In this document: piece by piece, positions 34,052 through 47,699 of the stretch
Position numbering within the stretch: the stretch's first letter is position 1
Layout: each line of letters begins with the position of its first letter
Source of the DNA: Pachyseris speciosa
Taxonomy: Eukaryota > Cnidaria > Anthozoa > Scleractinia > Pachyseridae
Assembly: GCA_016490735.1 (NCBI GenBank)
Contig: JAEMWC010000251.1
Location: forward strand, 242,501-306,500
Reading direction: 5' to 3'
DNA: 64,000 nt
Made by a program: the position numbers and the translations under genes
The notes under the pieces: generated by a model
Seen by the model: the letters and a program-made list of their open reading frames with translations, nothing else
The model's database searches: none
Told to the model about the DNA's origin: nothing

Positions 34052-37000
34052 ATTACTAACAAACATTTTCCTATATTCAGTGCCGTAATCCGAGGTTAAC
34101 GAAAGCAAGGTTTTGTACAAGCTTAACATACAACTCGACTTAACTCATTTGACCTGTCTCTGGCAATGTAGTCGGCAAAATTAAACATTTTTGGTTACTG
34201 TATTTCATGCCAACACAAATGAACTGACTTGAAAAACAACGACAAACAATACACAGCGAGACAATTTACATTGAGAAACAAAACAAGCAACCATTGCCAA
34301 GCGCGGGAAAACGTGCAGCCGGCCGCCAAGCGCGGGAAAAAACGTGCGTACGCGCATCGCTGATTTTGGTTTCACTTCTTTGGTGGACAGAGACCCATCT
34401 CTGATCTGATTGGTTCAAGTAGTTCATAAGTTTCATGATGCATTTTAGCACACACATGCAAGTCATAACAGCTTCAAGTAAATCGTAAACAACACTTCAA
34501 GGTATCAACTTGGCCGAAAGAGAACTCCCTTGAGCGCACTGGCACGTGTTAACCCTTTCAGTTTCAGCTTGCATCGATTTACTTCTTAAATCTGACCACT
34601 GTCACCTCCATGAAAAGCATCATCTTTTTGAGGCCGAAAACGAGATCGATCAGTATCCGTTCAGCTAAAAATGTTTGGGCTAAAACCGCAAGTGTACGTG
34701 ATTTTGCTACATGGAAAGCCTGATACCCGGGCTATTGTGTTGTTGTAGTGCAAACCGCCAAACAAGTTTCGCTTTCCGTCCGAGTTGTTTTTTAAGGTGA
34801 AACCATTCAAAATTAATTTCGAGTCTTTGTCACCCGGTGAGTAAAGATGACTTAGTATGTGTTCCGATCTGATTTAAAAGAAATACATCTCACAAATAGA
34901 GATCACAGATCAGAGTTTTCTCGAAAAGGCAAATTTACGAGGAAGCCTTTTGTAACCGACAATACACTCGGCTAAACCAAAGATACTGAGGTCAGAACTG
35001 GGATTCCAATCTCAGATAATAATGGGGTTATGTTGTAACCAGGTTTCTTAGCAAGTACTGATGTACAACTTTAAACCTTACTTGCCTGGCCAAGAGGTTC
35101 TTGCCGCTACACGTTTCTTTTAATATCCGTCAGCGTATTCCGCTTTCCGAACACCGTGCTTACAGCTAAGGATCCAAAACTATACTGAATTAAAGGTCTG
35201 TTGAACCTTCACTTTTATAACTGACTGAATTACTTTGCTGGAAGCACGTGTTAGAAAGTCTTCGATCGTTTCGGTTTCAAAAAGGTAGCCTCCATTTATT
35301 AAGGAAGAAAATACTCCATACATACAGCAAACTGTTCAGTATTCGATTGTCTCTTCCAGGGAAGCTGAAACTTCAAGGCCTTGGCGACCCTAGATGTCAT
35401 GTTGGAATATTGATTCTATTAGTATAAAGGTGTGTTAAGAATCAAAGTACTGAAATACTTGGCCGAGATTCAGCATATGCTATATTGATTAAAAACATGG
35501 AATAACTGCCCGAAACGAATTCCACGAAGAGAAATTACATAATTGACTTACCTGAAAAATGAATAGACTGTTGGCTAGACGCTTACGAAAACTACGATAC
35601 GCCGAAGGAAATCACGCGTGCCCTCTTCACCTCACGTCTTAACTCTTTCACTCCCAAGATCTGAAAGTCAATTCTCCTAACCGATTATCATACATGTCTT
35701 TGTTGACTATTCCTGAGAATTTGGTGTTATATCAAGACCTTATCCACTAGTTGATTATTTTCTTAATTCTCATAACCTCTCTGCTTTGGACAGGATACTA
35801 AAACTGTAAAGAGAATTTAAATGCTGGTCCCTCTGGAAGTAAAACGATTAAGATGGGGGTGTCACAACAAAGGGTGTATGTGACACAAAACTCATTAGGA
35901 AATGGTAAACATCATTGTGTTTAGCAAACAAAGAACTCCGAAAGATACTTTCAGTTTTGAGCTAGTTGGTACCGGAATACAAGGACAGAAACATTCCGGA
36001 CAACGTGTTCCCTGTCGATCTATCTTATTGGAAAGTCAGGGTGAAATATTTGTCTCATCCAAGCACTTTAACTTTCGTTAATTAGAGTTTCCAAGAATTA
36101 CAAGAACTTCGGTGTTTTTCCATGTCAAGGCACACGCCAAGAGAAATAGGGCGGAGAACAAGGGTTGGCTGGGGGAAGGAGCGGCAGAAGACGAGAGGGA
36201 AGGCGTAATTAAGAAAAAGGCCATTAATGGGGAGAAAAGCCAAATTTGTGAGAGTTTCTCGTAGAAGCAAAAAAAAAAACAACAACAACAACAAAAAAAA
36301 AAACATACACACACAGAGTTGAATTTCCGATCTGTGGACTTCCTTGGGCTAGAAGCTTTCCGGTGGAATTTTTTTTTGGAGGGTGGGGGGGGGGGGGTAT
36401 AACGAAGCATCAACTGTTCAGCACTATAGTGATTTTATTCAATTTTTTCTCTTTTATCCTTTAAGCGTGGGACGTATAATACGTCATTTGTTGGTGTAAC
36501 AATTTTGCCCTCATGGGCTATTTATGAGAGGCGTTTAGTTTGGAGCCAGTGTATAATGGGCTGTTTCTCATTTATATCTCACCACACAGGAGACTGTGCC
36601 CTTTACCTTCCTAATTTGCAGCCTACGGTTGGTCAACAACTCAATGTTTTTATGGCACGTAAATTGTGCTTCTTCCCTTTCGCTAATGGCACGCAAGAAC
36701 GCCAGGGCACGTATATGAAAATGAAAAGGCACTTTGCTTTCTCAGTATCAATCGCAAACCACAATGTATAAATCAGACTGGTGAGCCGTCAGAAATGTTT
36801 GGCACGTTTTTTCTTTTTCTTTTTTTGTCAGCCGTCTTCTTTACATTTAATACGCGAAAACGTTAACGGTTTATCGACTTCCAATCATTGTTCGATGCTT
36901 GTAAAAACAAAAAACATTCGGCTCTTTTCGGGTTGCTACAATGTATATCACGTAGTTGACAATCGCTTAAAATTCATCAGAATTCTGCTAGTTTTCCTAA

Positions 37001-40000
37001 AGATAATAACTGCAATGAAAATTCAGCAAACGCATACAGCGTTGGTTTCCTCAATGAGGAAACGAAAAGCTCGGTTTCCAGAGAACACTGGATATAAACA
37101 AATAATCAAAAAGCAAGCAGGAAGTTGAACAGGGGATGACGTTTCTTGCGTATTTTAATTTCGAAAACTACTGTAATACGAGTACTTCCTGGTTGGAAAA
37201 CACGGAAGCTGTTGCCTTGCGGTTTCTCTCCGGGATTTGTACTACTTGGTGGAGCACGACGGCCTAGTGAGTGTAGTCCCGAGAAGGACTGTTCCAGGTA
37301 ACATTGACTAATCTTTCGACAAAACGAGCGCAAATCCTTATCAATTATTAGACTAGTCAAGGGAGTTGTACACGTCAGTAGGAGATGTATAGTCTCTGGA
37401 AGTTGACCTGATTGGTCAACGAGGTCGCGATGTGATTGGTTGTATTACCGAAAGCATCATGTGATACACTGGGGAATTGCTGTATTTGGTTATTGTTGAC
37501 AGTGAAATGGCTAAACAGCACCAAACACCAATCAGCTCAGTATTGAAATAAGTTCCTAACGCCTCGAGAAAAATGATAAAACAAATTTACTATAAATATC
37601 TAGAATTTTCTGAACCTCTTGGAAGATACTTGTTATCCCAGAAATATCCAGTTATTTGAACTCAGGCTTACATCTGCACCTCTAACACTCAGTTGTAAAT
37701 TTCAATTTGTTGAGCGCGAATAAAACGATAATCTATTGACGTAAAGAAACTCGACTAGTTTAATTTTGATTTGAGAATATGTGTTATTCCAAGAACACTA
37801 TTAGGTGGGAAACTGATTATTTCACTCGAGAGAACTTATCAAGCAGTCTCAGGCTATAAATTTTACTGGTAGAATCTATGAAGAAAATTTCGAAACACTA
37901 GTTCCGGGAGGGCGTGCTGTTGACAGTGCGCTTCTAGGAGCTCAGCGCGAATTCGCAAGAAAAGAATAAGTGTCTGGAGCAGTAAAAGGGAACACCTACC
38001 AGGCAATTCTGGAGTTTGACTTCTTTTTGTTTCACAAAAGAATTCGAGATCGTCGCAAAAGTAGGCTTCAGTTTTATGTTTTCCTGCTCGCGTCGTGGTT
38101 TCGATCTCCGGATCACCCACGACTTTCATCAGCGCTAGTATTCACTGAATCATTTATAAAATGATTATTTCCACTGTCACCACAGACTATTTAAGCGCAT
38201 TTGAATTAGGAAGCGCTGAAAAGAATAATTTATACGGCAATCCAGGTGCGTGATGTGCGAAGTTTTCAGTCCACCGCTCGTCAGATGGCTGCTAAGTCAG
38301 CTCACGCATATGACAGTTTTCTAAAGAATAAACTCTATCTTTCCGCTTTTCAACAACAAAAATCATTTACAAAGCGAACGAGTGCAAGAAAATGAAGCAA
38401 ACGTTTAAGCAGTTATTGTGAAACTGGACTACATATGTTTACTGAAACGATATATGTTCTGAAAGACCAATCACGTTGTAAGTCGGTCTCGATAGTATGT
38501 GAATAATACAATTTGAGAACAAGTCTGCTAAATATTAAACTGAAACTTTCCCTGGTTTCGCCAGTCTCAGACGAAAGATGGACGAAGAAAAGAAGAAAAT
38601 AATAACAATAAGCTGATACGCTTTCCTTTCAAAGGCGAAAAAGAAACAAATGAGCCACGAGGACGAGCAAAAAAAACCCTACTAGCGCAACAGCAAAATT
38701 CTATACTTGCTGACACGCAATACTGAGGGCGTCTTCTATATATTTTGAGAAGTGTGTGATATAAACTTGTGAGATAGAAAAGATTCGGCTGATAATGTCC
38801 CCTTTTTCGCTGTCTTAAACGAAAAAATACTTTCCTTTCAAACACGAAAAAAAATGAAAATGATGGCGACATTATAACATTTCGTCAAGTTGATTGATTC
38901 AGTTGATGCCTGAAACAAATCTTTCAATTTTCCTCGATTCAAATGAGATCGAGTCGCCTCAAGCGTCCGCCATATCCTCTTAACAATGAAGACTGTTTAT
39001 TGACATGAAGAAAATTGAGAGCACCTCCAATTACCAGAGGGAAACTTTTTATTTCCATTTCAAAGAAAGCGCAAAGGGAAAGATCCATTAAAACGACAAA
39101 GAAGTAAACATTGGAGTCTTGTTATAACGACGTTTGACGTTGTCTCGATCAAAAATTGATGACCGACAAGGAAATGCATTTGTTTTTGTGCCGTTTCAAT
39201 TGCTTGAGAAAAATTTTAAAAAGTGGATTGGACTTGTGAAATAGACCTGAACTGACCTGAAAATGCATGAAAAAGGAAGGGAGACAGAAATGGCCATTTT
39301 ACCGCAAGAAAATTGTACAGGTCAACTGACAGATATCTATTCCGAAGGCACTTTTTCTTTGGAAATATCACCACGAACAAATGTAAAATGAGAAAATCAT
39401 ACCCTTTGTGATTGCAGGGATAGAAATGCCATGTGGACTACGAAACAAAGTTCCCCTGGGATTTTTGGAAGTGTAACAGCAGCTCGTGGATCTAAATACA
39501 ACGATTCCGAATTCAAACAGATCGCAAATTATTGGCTACGTTAAAAATGGACTAGAGACCCCAGAATAAAAAAAATTAATAATAAAAAAGAAAAAAAAAA
39601 CAGTACAGAATAACACAAAAGTGAAGTTCTGTGCTTTTGCTCGAAACTCTCTCTCTGGTTACGATTGACCATAAACAAAAGATACCACATCACAGCTAAC
39701 ACAACAAACAACAGTCAAATGGACTTATCATTATTTTCACTGATGTGTACTAATTAACTATAGCCCAATTCCAATTTCACGCCAGACGCCCTAAATGTGT
39801 AAACAATTAGAAATGCAAAATTACAAATGCTCAATACAGACAAGTTTGGTTCAGTAAATATAATTTTAATATCCTGTTTGAATAGCAAATTTTAGACATT
39901 TACTTTTTTATTGTCAACTAGATGCGCTTGGGAGTATCTCCAGGTCTTCACACAGTGAAAGAAAAACAGTATTGATGTTGATGTTCATTTGGAAACGCAT

Positions 40001-40536
40001 CAATTGCAAGAAAACAACCATTTTGAGAAACTGAAAGGGTTTCGTCTATATAAGGCCATTATTTTTCAAAGTAATCTTTCCGACATAGAAAGTCTAAAAG
40101 AAATAGTTCTAAATGAATTGCAGCTTGAAATATTGGCCAAGGTTCACAGGTGCTGCCGTTGTGTTATGCAAAATCGCTGTAAACTGACTAAGCCTCTTTC
40201 GTCCCTTGAGAAATCACTGAAAATCCCCCTTTGGTGTTAAACGAGCATTTTACTTATGAGGAATGACTTTGATGAAACACCATAAACCCAGTGAAGGAAG
40301 CCAAAAGGCATTAAAAAGTGCGCATAAATTAAAAAGAAATACCTCGAAAATTAATACAATTTTATTGAGATGTGTTTTTTTTCGGGATTTTCACTGTTTA
40401 CGAATTTTTGCTTCGAGATTTGTGTTCGATTCAACAGTTGTGATTTTAAATAAGCCAACTTGAGTATTTTCTGCAGTATCCCACGTACACCACACAGTAG
40501 AAATAGTATTAAACAAACAGAACTTTTAAAAAGCTC
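34052..40536. other. Long gene-free stretch
   Basis: No supported gene was seen over about 6.5 kb. It holds a scrap of the CCAAT-rich MITE (34290-34410), a poly(A)/CAA tract at 36269-36303, a G-run near 36384-36398 and poly(A) near 39570-39600. The segment 40405-40500 resembles 50907-51020, which lies in the equivalent place 3' of the upstream acetyltransferase paralog. Confidence 0.4.
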
Positions 40537-43500
40537 TTATTTTGGTTTCTTATCAGCAAATTCCAATAAACATTCTCCAGATAAGCGATACATCCGCCAC
40601 TGGTCTCGACACACTGCGCCTCGTTTGAGATAAAAGTCCACAGCAAGTTTGTTCCAATGTAAAGCCTGCCAGTCCAATCTGGCACACCCTCTTGCGACTG
40701 CAATCTGAAAATACAAAGCAATTACTCTGACCAATCATGACCGACGCAAACAGCGCCATTAACCAATCAGAATATGAGCAGTCAGTGCAACCGTCGCCAA
40801 GCCGCGAAAATGCTTGCAAATAAGACGCGTTTCCCTGCTCATTGGTTTAGAAAGTTGCGCCAAGGGCGGGAAAACGCACGCGTGTAAGTCTTGCCTTTGC
40901 TTCTCATTGGTTGAGAAAGAGGCGAGAGTTTTGCTAACCAATCACAGAGCGAAGAGCAGTTGCTAGAGCGAAATAAAGCAAAACAAAAGCAAACCAGAAT
41001 TACTTTCGACACTAAAATGAAAACCGCTCCAACACGATATTGTCGAGTCATGCACATACACACCTATTTCTGTATATATATATTATGTCACTTATGTAGT
41101 GTCTCCACATTCGAAATACCCTGGCTCCAGAGGCCCGTTGAAAAAAGTAAATATCCCTGAAAAGCCAAAATAGAACGCAAGAGACGGGCTTCGCCGCGTA
41201 AATTCCCTCCTTCAAACGAAAAAAATAACCTCTGGCATCCAGGGTATACTGGAAACGTCATGTAACGTTTTTATCGTTAATGTTCCTTTTGATTACAAAA
41301 ATGAGCGATATTACACGACGTTTCGAAGTCATCTTGAGTTCATTTTCAAGTGATAAATGTAACGGTGGTTTCAGGTTTAAATTAAGTAGTTGTTTATAAC
41401 GTCAGCCAACGAATTAGTGCGCGCGCGATGAAATGTTCTAAACAAACACTTTCGCGCGAATTGAGTCTGACTGTGTGTTCAACTTCGGTTTCCTCTCACG
41501 GATGAAAAGCATTTCGCGGATTAGACAGTCAAGTTTTCCCTGACATTTCTTTAAAACGGAGAGCTGTTTTAAAAACTCGGGGTTTGAAATTCCGTGGCGA
41601 CCTTTTACATGAGCACCGACGGCTGAGGCTCTGTGTTCTTCAATTCGCTGATGGAGATGACGAGTAGTGTAGCCGATATAATCTGTATCGCACAGATCAC
41701 ATTTAAATGGATATACAATACACTGTCGACTAACGACCGGTGGTTTCCTCTCCTGAATTAAGTTAGTCGCCAATTTTTGGACTCGTGAATACCGTTTGTA
41801 TTGGGTTGACGATGTTGTTGCCAAGATCTTTAAGCTAAATAAAATAATAAATTTTTTCCACTTAAATAAGGCATTTCTGAAATTGAACTTACCTCAGAAA
41901 CTTTCTTTAGCATTGCTGTCCCAATTCCTTTTCCTATTTTACGAAAATAGTGAAATAATATTCAATTGCCCTGCTGCCACTGCTGCTGCTCCTCCTACAC
42001 GTACTACTACTTGATGGTAGTAAAAGAGGCCTTCCAAGGGGTGGTCTGGGGTCGCTTTGTCGCTTGTTTACGACTCTGTCTGTCGCTTTTTTCGTTAGGG
42101 ACAAATGTCGCTGTCGCAAAGAAAGCAAAGAGGTATGGAAAGTGAATTGTCGCTGTCGCAAATTGTCGCGAGTTTTCTGCCAATTTCTGTCGTTTGTCGG
42201 TGTTTGGGGAGACGTTTATCGCCTGTTTTTGGAGATATTTAGCTTGTCGCTTCTACCTATTGGAACGCCTCAGTAAATAGGGCGCTTTTCAATTGAGTGT
42301 CGTAAAACCAAAACCAAAGCAATTTCTTTAGCCAGTCACAACAGAAGTAAGCAATGCAATGAGTACTTAAAGAATACGAAGCAATTACATGTAGCCGACG
42401 CCAAGCGCGGGAGGAAACGCACGTGCAAGTCGTGATTGGTTTTGGTTTTGCTTCTTATTGGTTGAGAAAGTGGCGCGAGTTTTCCTGGCCAATCACAGAG
42501 CGAAGCAATGCAAAACCAAAGCAAAACGAGAATAGGCCGTTTCGGAGTTGCGCAGGGAGCTGGGGTGAGTTTCAAATTTTATCCAATCGATAAATTGACA
42601 CCATCACATGAAAGATAACGTTGAGAATGGCCATATGACCAAGTTTGATGATTTTACGTTCAAAAGAGACCAAGACATAGTTTAAAATCCATACAAACGT
42701 CTCTAATTTTGAGGCTGCGTCCCCAGAAACCATATAAACTCTTAAAAGTTTTTACAATTTGTCTGATATTCGTGAAAATGAGCAAATGAAGTGATTTTCA
42801 CCTCAGTTACTTCCAAATAGTACGTGCATGACGGAATTTTACAGCTATCACAAAACTGAAAAAATATTTTTAAGAGTTAAAAGTTACAAACAAGAATTTA
42901 AAACAGTATCAATTAAAAAGATAAAAAGGGGGTGTTAAAAACAATTAAAATATGCAAAAAAATTACAAGCAGGAATTTAAAACAGTTTCACTTAAAAACT
43001 TTCGCACGAATTGAGTCAGATTGTACATTAAGATTCGGTTTCAGCTTGTTAATAAAAAACATTTCATAAACAAGGCAGTCAAACTTGGTTTTGCATCCTT
43101 TGGGGGTGAGCCATGCTTCTTGTTGAAATGTTTGCCAATGGAGGAAGACGAGTTCTTGCGTTCTTCTATGTGTTGATGTAAATGCTGGTGTGTGAAACCA
43201 AAATAACCTACATCGCACAGGTCACATTTAAATTAGTTGACAAGAGGAACCTTACTTTCTCTCAAATTTTCGATCTCGTGTAATGTGACGTTGAGTCTTT
43301 AAAGCACTCAACCTAGTCCTCCACATATCTCGCTCATCTGCATTGCCCCTTAAATTTCAAATGCCAGACGTTAAGTGGTGATTTTCAAATGCCCCACACA
43401 AATGGAACCTCATATCCTATTTGACTTTCAATTGATCAAGAAATCTTGTGACAGTAGCCTAAAATGCTAATTCAGGGATAGTCACGTGACTGGTAACGCC

Positions 43501-46500
43501 ATCACCCTAGCTTTGAGTTTACAGATATTTAATGCCAAATTTTATCTTTACCTGGTGTGACACACCTCTAGGTATAAAATTGCCAAAATTATAAAGCTTA
43601 AAAAATACCCCAAGCGGTTCTGGGAAATGTTTTATGATAATTATAATGTACTTTTATCATCATCATCATCATCATCATCATCCAGTAATCACTCTTTACC
43701 TCTGGAGGCAGGCTCAACATACATGTCTTCCAAGTACAAAGCTCGTCCTTCCCTTGGTGAATAAGAATTGAAAAATAATGCATAGCCAACTGCTCTTCTC
43801 TTTGGTAAAGAATGATTCTCTTTGGGGAACTGCAGCTCTTCTACTATGAAACATCCAAACCATGGATTTTCTCCAAAACCATCACTCAGCATTGCTACAA
43901 GTTTTAAAAGAGAAAGTTCATTAAGAGTGTAAAGTGAACTTATTTAATTTCAAGCAATGTCCAAGCTACATTGTAGCCACCAAAAAGAGGACTCAAACAT
44001 TTTTGTTACTTTTAACTACGAAAAGGCTTTTTTAGTTAAAATTTTCTGTGATGTCTAGGCCACAAAATCTGAGAAATGCATGCAAATAAATTATTGCTTA
44101 AGGACATTAGTTGGGGCATTAGTTGCAGTATTGGAGTCAAGTACAAATGGTACACAACAACAGCTTAGCAAAGTTCATATTGAGAAGTTATCAGTTGGTG
44201 AGGTCAGCGTTGCTCCTGCTACTGTTGCAAGAAACCTTGGAACTTGGTTTGATACCAACCTCAGCTTAGTGACGCACATTGTTAAGACACGTAAGGCTGG
44301 TTTTTATCAATTGCTTAAAAAACTCCTTAATAATTGATGACGGAAATACACAAGAAATTTTAAATGAGTGTCTTTATATCTGATAAAGACACGGTTAAAT
44401 TTTACATCTGATTTTCAAAGCCAAAATAACCCAAAATCTAAATTATAGAGTAAGAATGGATAGATGCTTACTAAAGCTTTTTAAACCATTCAATAAATTT
44501 GCAATTCGTGTTTTATCAAGTCCTAAAACACTTGGCTGCACCTCGTGTTTTAAACTCGATAAAACACTCCTGCTCATTTATTAAACATTACATAATATAA
44601 GACATATTAGGAAGTTTCTTACTATCGCATCCACCAAGGTGCTAGTGCATGCTTTTACAATTTTATGGTTTACCAGCCACTCACATCAATAAGCTGCAAT
44701 GAGTACAAAATGCAGTGGCTATAGGCTAATTTGTTCAACTCTGCACTTTAGCCACGTAACTCCAGTGTTATACTAGTCTCTTTACATTATTGGTTACCAG
44801 TTCAATTCAGAATTGATGTTAAGATTTTGATAATAACTTTTAAGTCCATATGCTCAAGCACCTGGCCTGTACATATGTAATCTTATTCATATTACGAATC
44901 CTTCCATGTATGGTCTTCGGTCTAATTCTGAACTTTTGTTAGCACCTCCATCGACGATAACGAAGAAGACACTTGGTGACAGGGCTTTCACTGCTGCTGC
45001 ACCATCACTTTGGAACAAACTGCCAAGTGAAATACGGGGGGAGGACAATTTTGAACGTTTTAAGTCTATAAATTGAAGACATTTTTATTTAGTGTAGCTT
45101 ACCCTATGAATAGCCTGTGATATTTTATAGACTACTTTTATTATACCCAGAATTGTATAAAGTAACTATTTGAAACTTTTTTTAAACTTGTTTTTTAATC
45201 TTTTAATTTTTAACTGTATTTTTTTTTAATTTTGTAAGGCCCATTTGACCATATTTACATGTTACTGTGCCTAAGAAATATTAATCATTATCATTATTAT
45301 TGTCTCAGGTCAACCATTCAACTGGGGGTGGGGGGTGGGGAAGGGTGGGGGGCGGGGACGTGGAATAGATTGAGATGTGCACCTGAACTTCCAGACCCTG
45401 TATTAGATAATATTGGTCATAAGTAAAATTTGTTGTGACTGGCTACAGTGTATAGTACCAAGGCCACAAGTTTAATTTTTAGGCTTATATATTTGCACTC
45501 TCTATTAAAAGGAGACCAAGGTTATTTTTGAGGCAGCCAGTTTAGGGTAATAATAAAATTGTTCAATTTCAGCTACACATATTTTAAAATGCCATTGTCT
45601 CATATTTTTACATCTGTGACATCTGTTCAAAGGAGAGGCATGGAGGGCTCATGTGTATATGTCTGTGTATATATATCATGGCTATTAAATACAGCTATAC
45701 CTTTCTCAGTGTTTTTGACTACTGACTCAGGTTCTTTCGCATACACAGCTAAATCCTGGAAAAACAAACACAATGTTTGTAAACAAAACAACTGCCAATC
45801 TATACAATTTGTTGAAACTAACTTCCGCCATTACATATATCATCATCATCGTTAGTCTTTTCCATGCCCAGTGGCACGTAGGGTGTGAAAAAAAGATCTC
45901 CATTCTGCCCTGCTTTTGGCTTGCTGGATATCAGCCCAGCTTCCCCACCCAAAATTCAATCCTCTCTTTTTCTACCATCCTATGCCAAGTGTCCTTCAGT
46001 CTGTCTCTGCTCCTTTTTCCTGGTGGAAGCCAACTCAGTGCAATTCTCTTGTGATCCAAAGGTTCTCTACGTAGGATGTGCCCTATCTGCTCCACTTTTG
46101 GCTTTTGGCCCTATCCACTACCACCGCTTGTCGCTGATGGTATTCTTGCTTGTCTATGGAGATTTTAGAGTACCCGTAGCTTATACAGCTTATATCTCTG
46201 AGCAAACCAACCCAACCATCAGATGAGAGATAGACCACCACACTGGGAACTTTGTCCCCTACTCTTTTTAACAGTGTGTGGGTTCTTTAATGTCATTCAC
46301 ATCATCAACATCAGTTTATTTCAATAATTTAAAATTTACAGCAATTTTAGAGAAATTATACACAAACCACAATGATGTAGCAAAGCTAATTGAGATGGGT
46401 TGTAACTTATGATCAAATTTAGCAAAATTAGATCATTAGTAAATCAAGTAAATAAATACAGTGCGAACTCTATTAAGCGGCCACCCTCCATTAAATGACC

Positions 46501-47542
46501 GCTTTCTACAGTCTTGAATTATTTGTCACTCTAATGCTGTATTCGATGCCTCTATTCAACAGCCACCTCTATTAAGCACCTGTGGCCACCTTTTCACTGT
46601 TGCAAGGTTATTATTTATTTTTTTTTAACTTTATTTAGTGGCCAGCAAAATATCTTTTCAAGCATATCAGCAGCAAATGGTGACAGGAAGATGGCAGTAA
46701 GAATAGGTGATAACTGATAAATGTATACACATGCAAATCTTTCACATCCGGTGCTAAAAGCACCCACTAAACTGTTCTGTGTCACAGAAAACTACTGTAT
46801 TGCAAGTCTATAAAAATCCTTGCAGCTCAAGTTGTGTTTTTAGCCATACAATAAAGAACTTGTCTCCTGTGAAACAATACTCGCATGACATTTCTAAACC
46901 GTAGCCGGCCCCTCTGTTTGTACGCTCGCCTTTCACTACAGCTCTTCCCTTGTTTGATTTTGCACAGTTTTCTGTCCATACTGGCATAGACAACACTTGT
47001 ACTGTGCGTCAAGTGGGATGTCCTCTGCATTACAAGTACAGTTCAACTTTACCATGACTGGAAATGCGCCAATACAGGGCATTTGATGTTTTGTTACAAT
47101 GTTTGAATGTATCTTCACATATGCACACTTTTTAACAAGCGTTTTGCTATATAGAGTCAATATATCACATTTACTGCCATTTCTGTCCAATTAATATTGT
47201 ACCTCTATTAATCGTATCTATAACAAAATTCTCGATCGTGATTGGTTCTCTGTGCGCCTATTTGTCACGTAATCGGCGCGCGATCACGTGGGTGTCCAAT
47301 TACAGGTATCCAATTTGAACTTTTTGTAATTGGATACCTGTAATTGGATACCAACGTGATTTTCACGTCAATTACGCGCGCTTTAACGGCTTCATTGCAA
47401 ACGTTTCCTGCAGTTTTCAAAACATATGGAAAGCGCTACAGACGTTTTCGCTCAAAAGACCTTCCCAAAAGAAATTTTTAATTCCGAAATTTGTTATAGA
47501 TACGATTAATTAGTAATTGGACCTCGAAATTTGTTATAGATA

Positions 47543-47591
<49 letters not shown>

Positions 47592-47651
47592 CGCTCGTAT
47601 TTTCAAATCAGCCTCGCGCTTCGCGCTCGGCTGATTTTGAAATTACTCGCG

Positions 47652-47699
<48 letters not shown>

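Noticed and set aside
36078..36413. A 111-codon minus-strand frame with Phe/Cys runs.
   Set aside because: It reads across poly(A)/CAA and poly(G) low-complexity tracts.
45559..46226. Plus-strand frames of 93-113 codons.
   Set aside because: They are antisense to the acetyltransferase A exon at 45701-45755 or lie in an old dispersed repeat.
46808..47190. Overlapping minus-strand frames with many Cys residues, possibly a transposase or small gene.
   Set aside because: The frames shift repeatedly, no domain is recognised, and they lie inside a decayed transposon.
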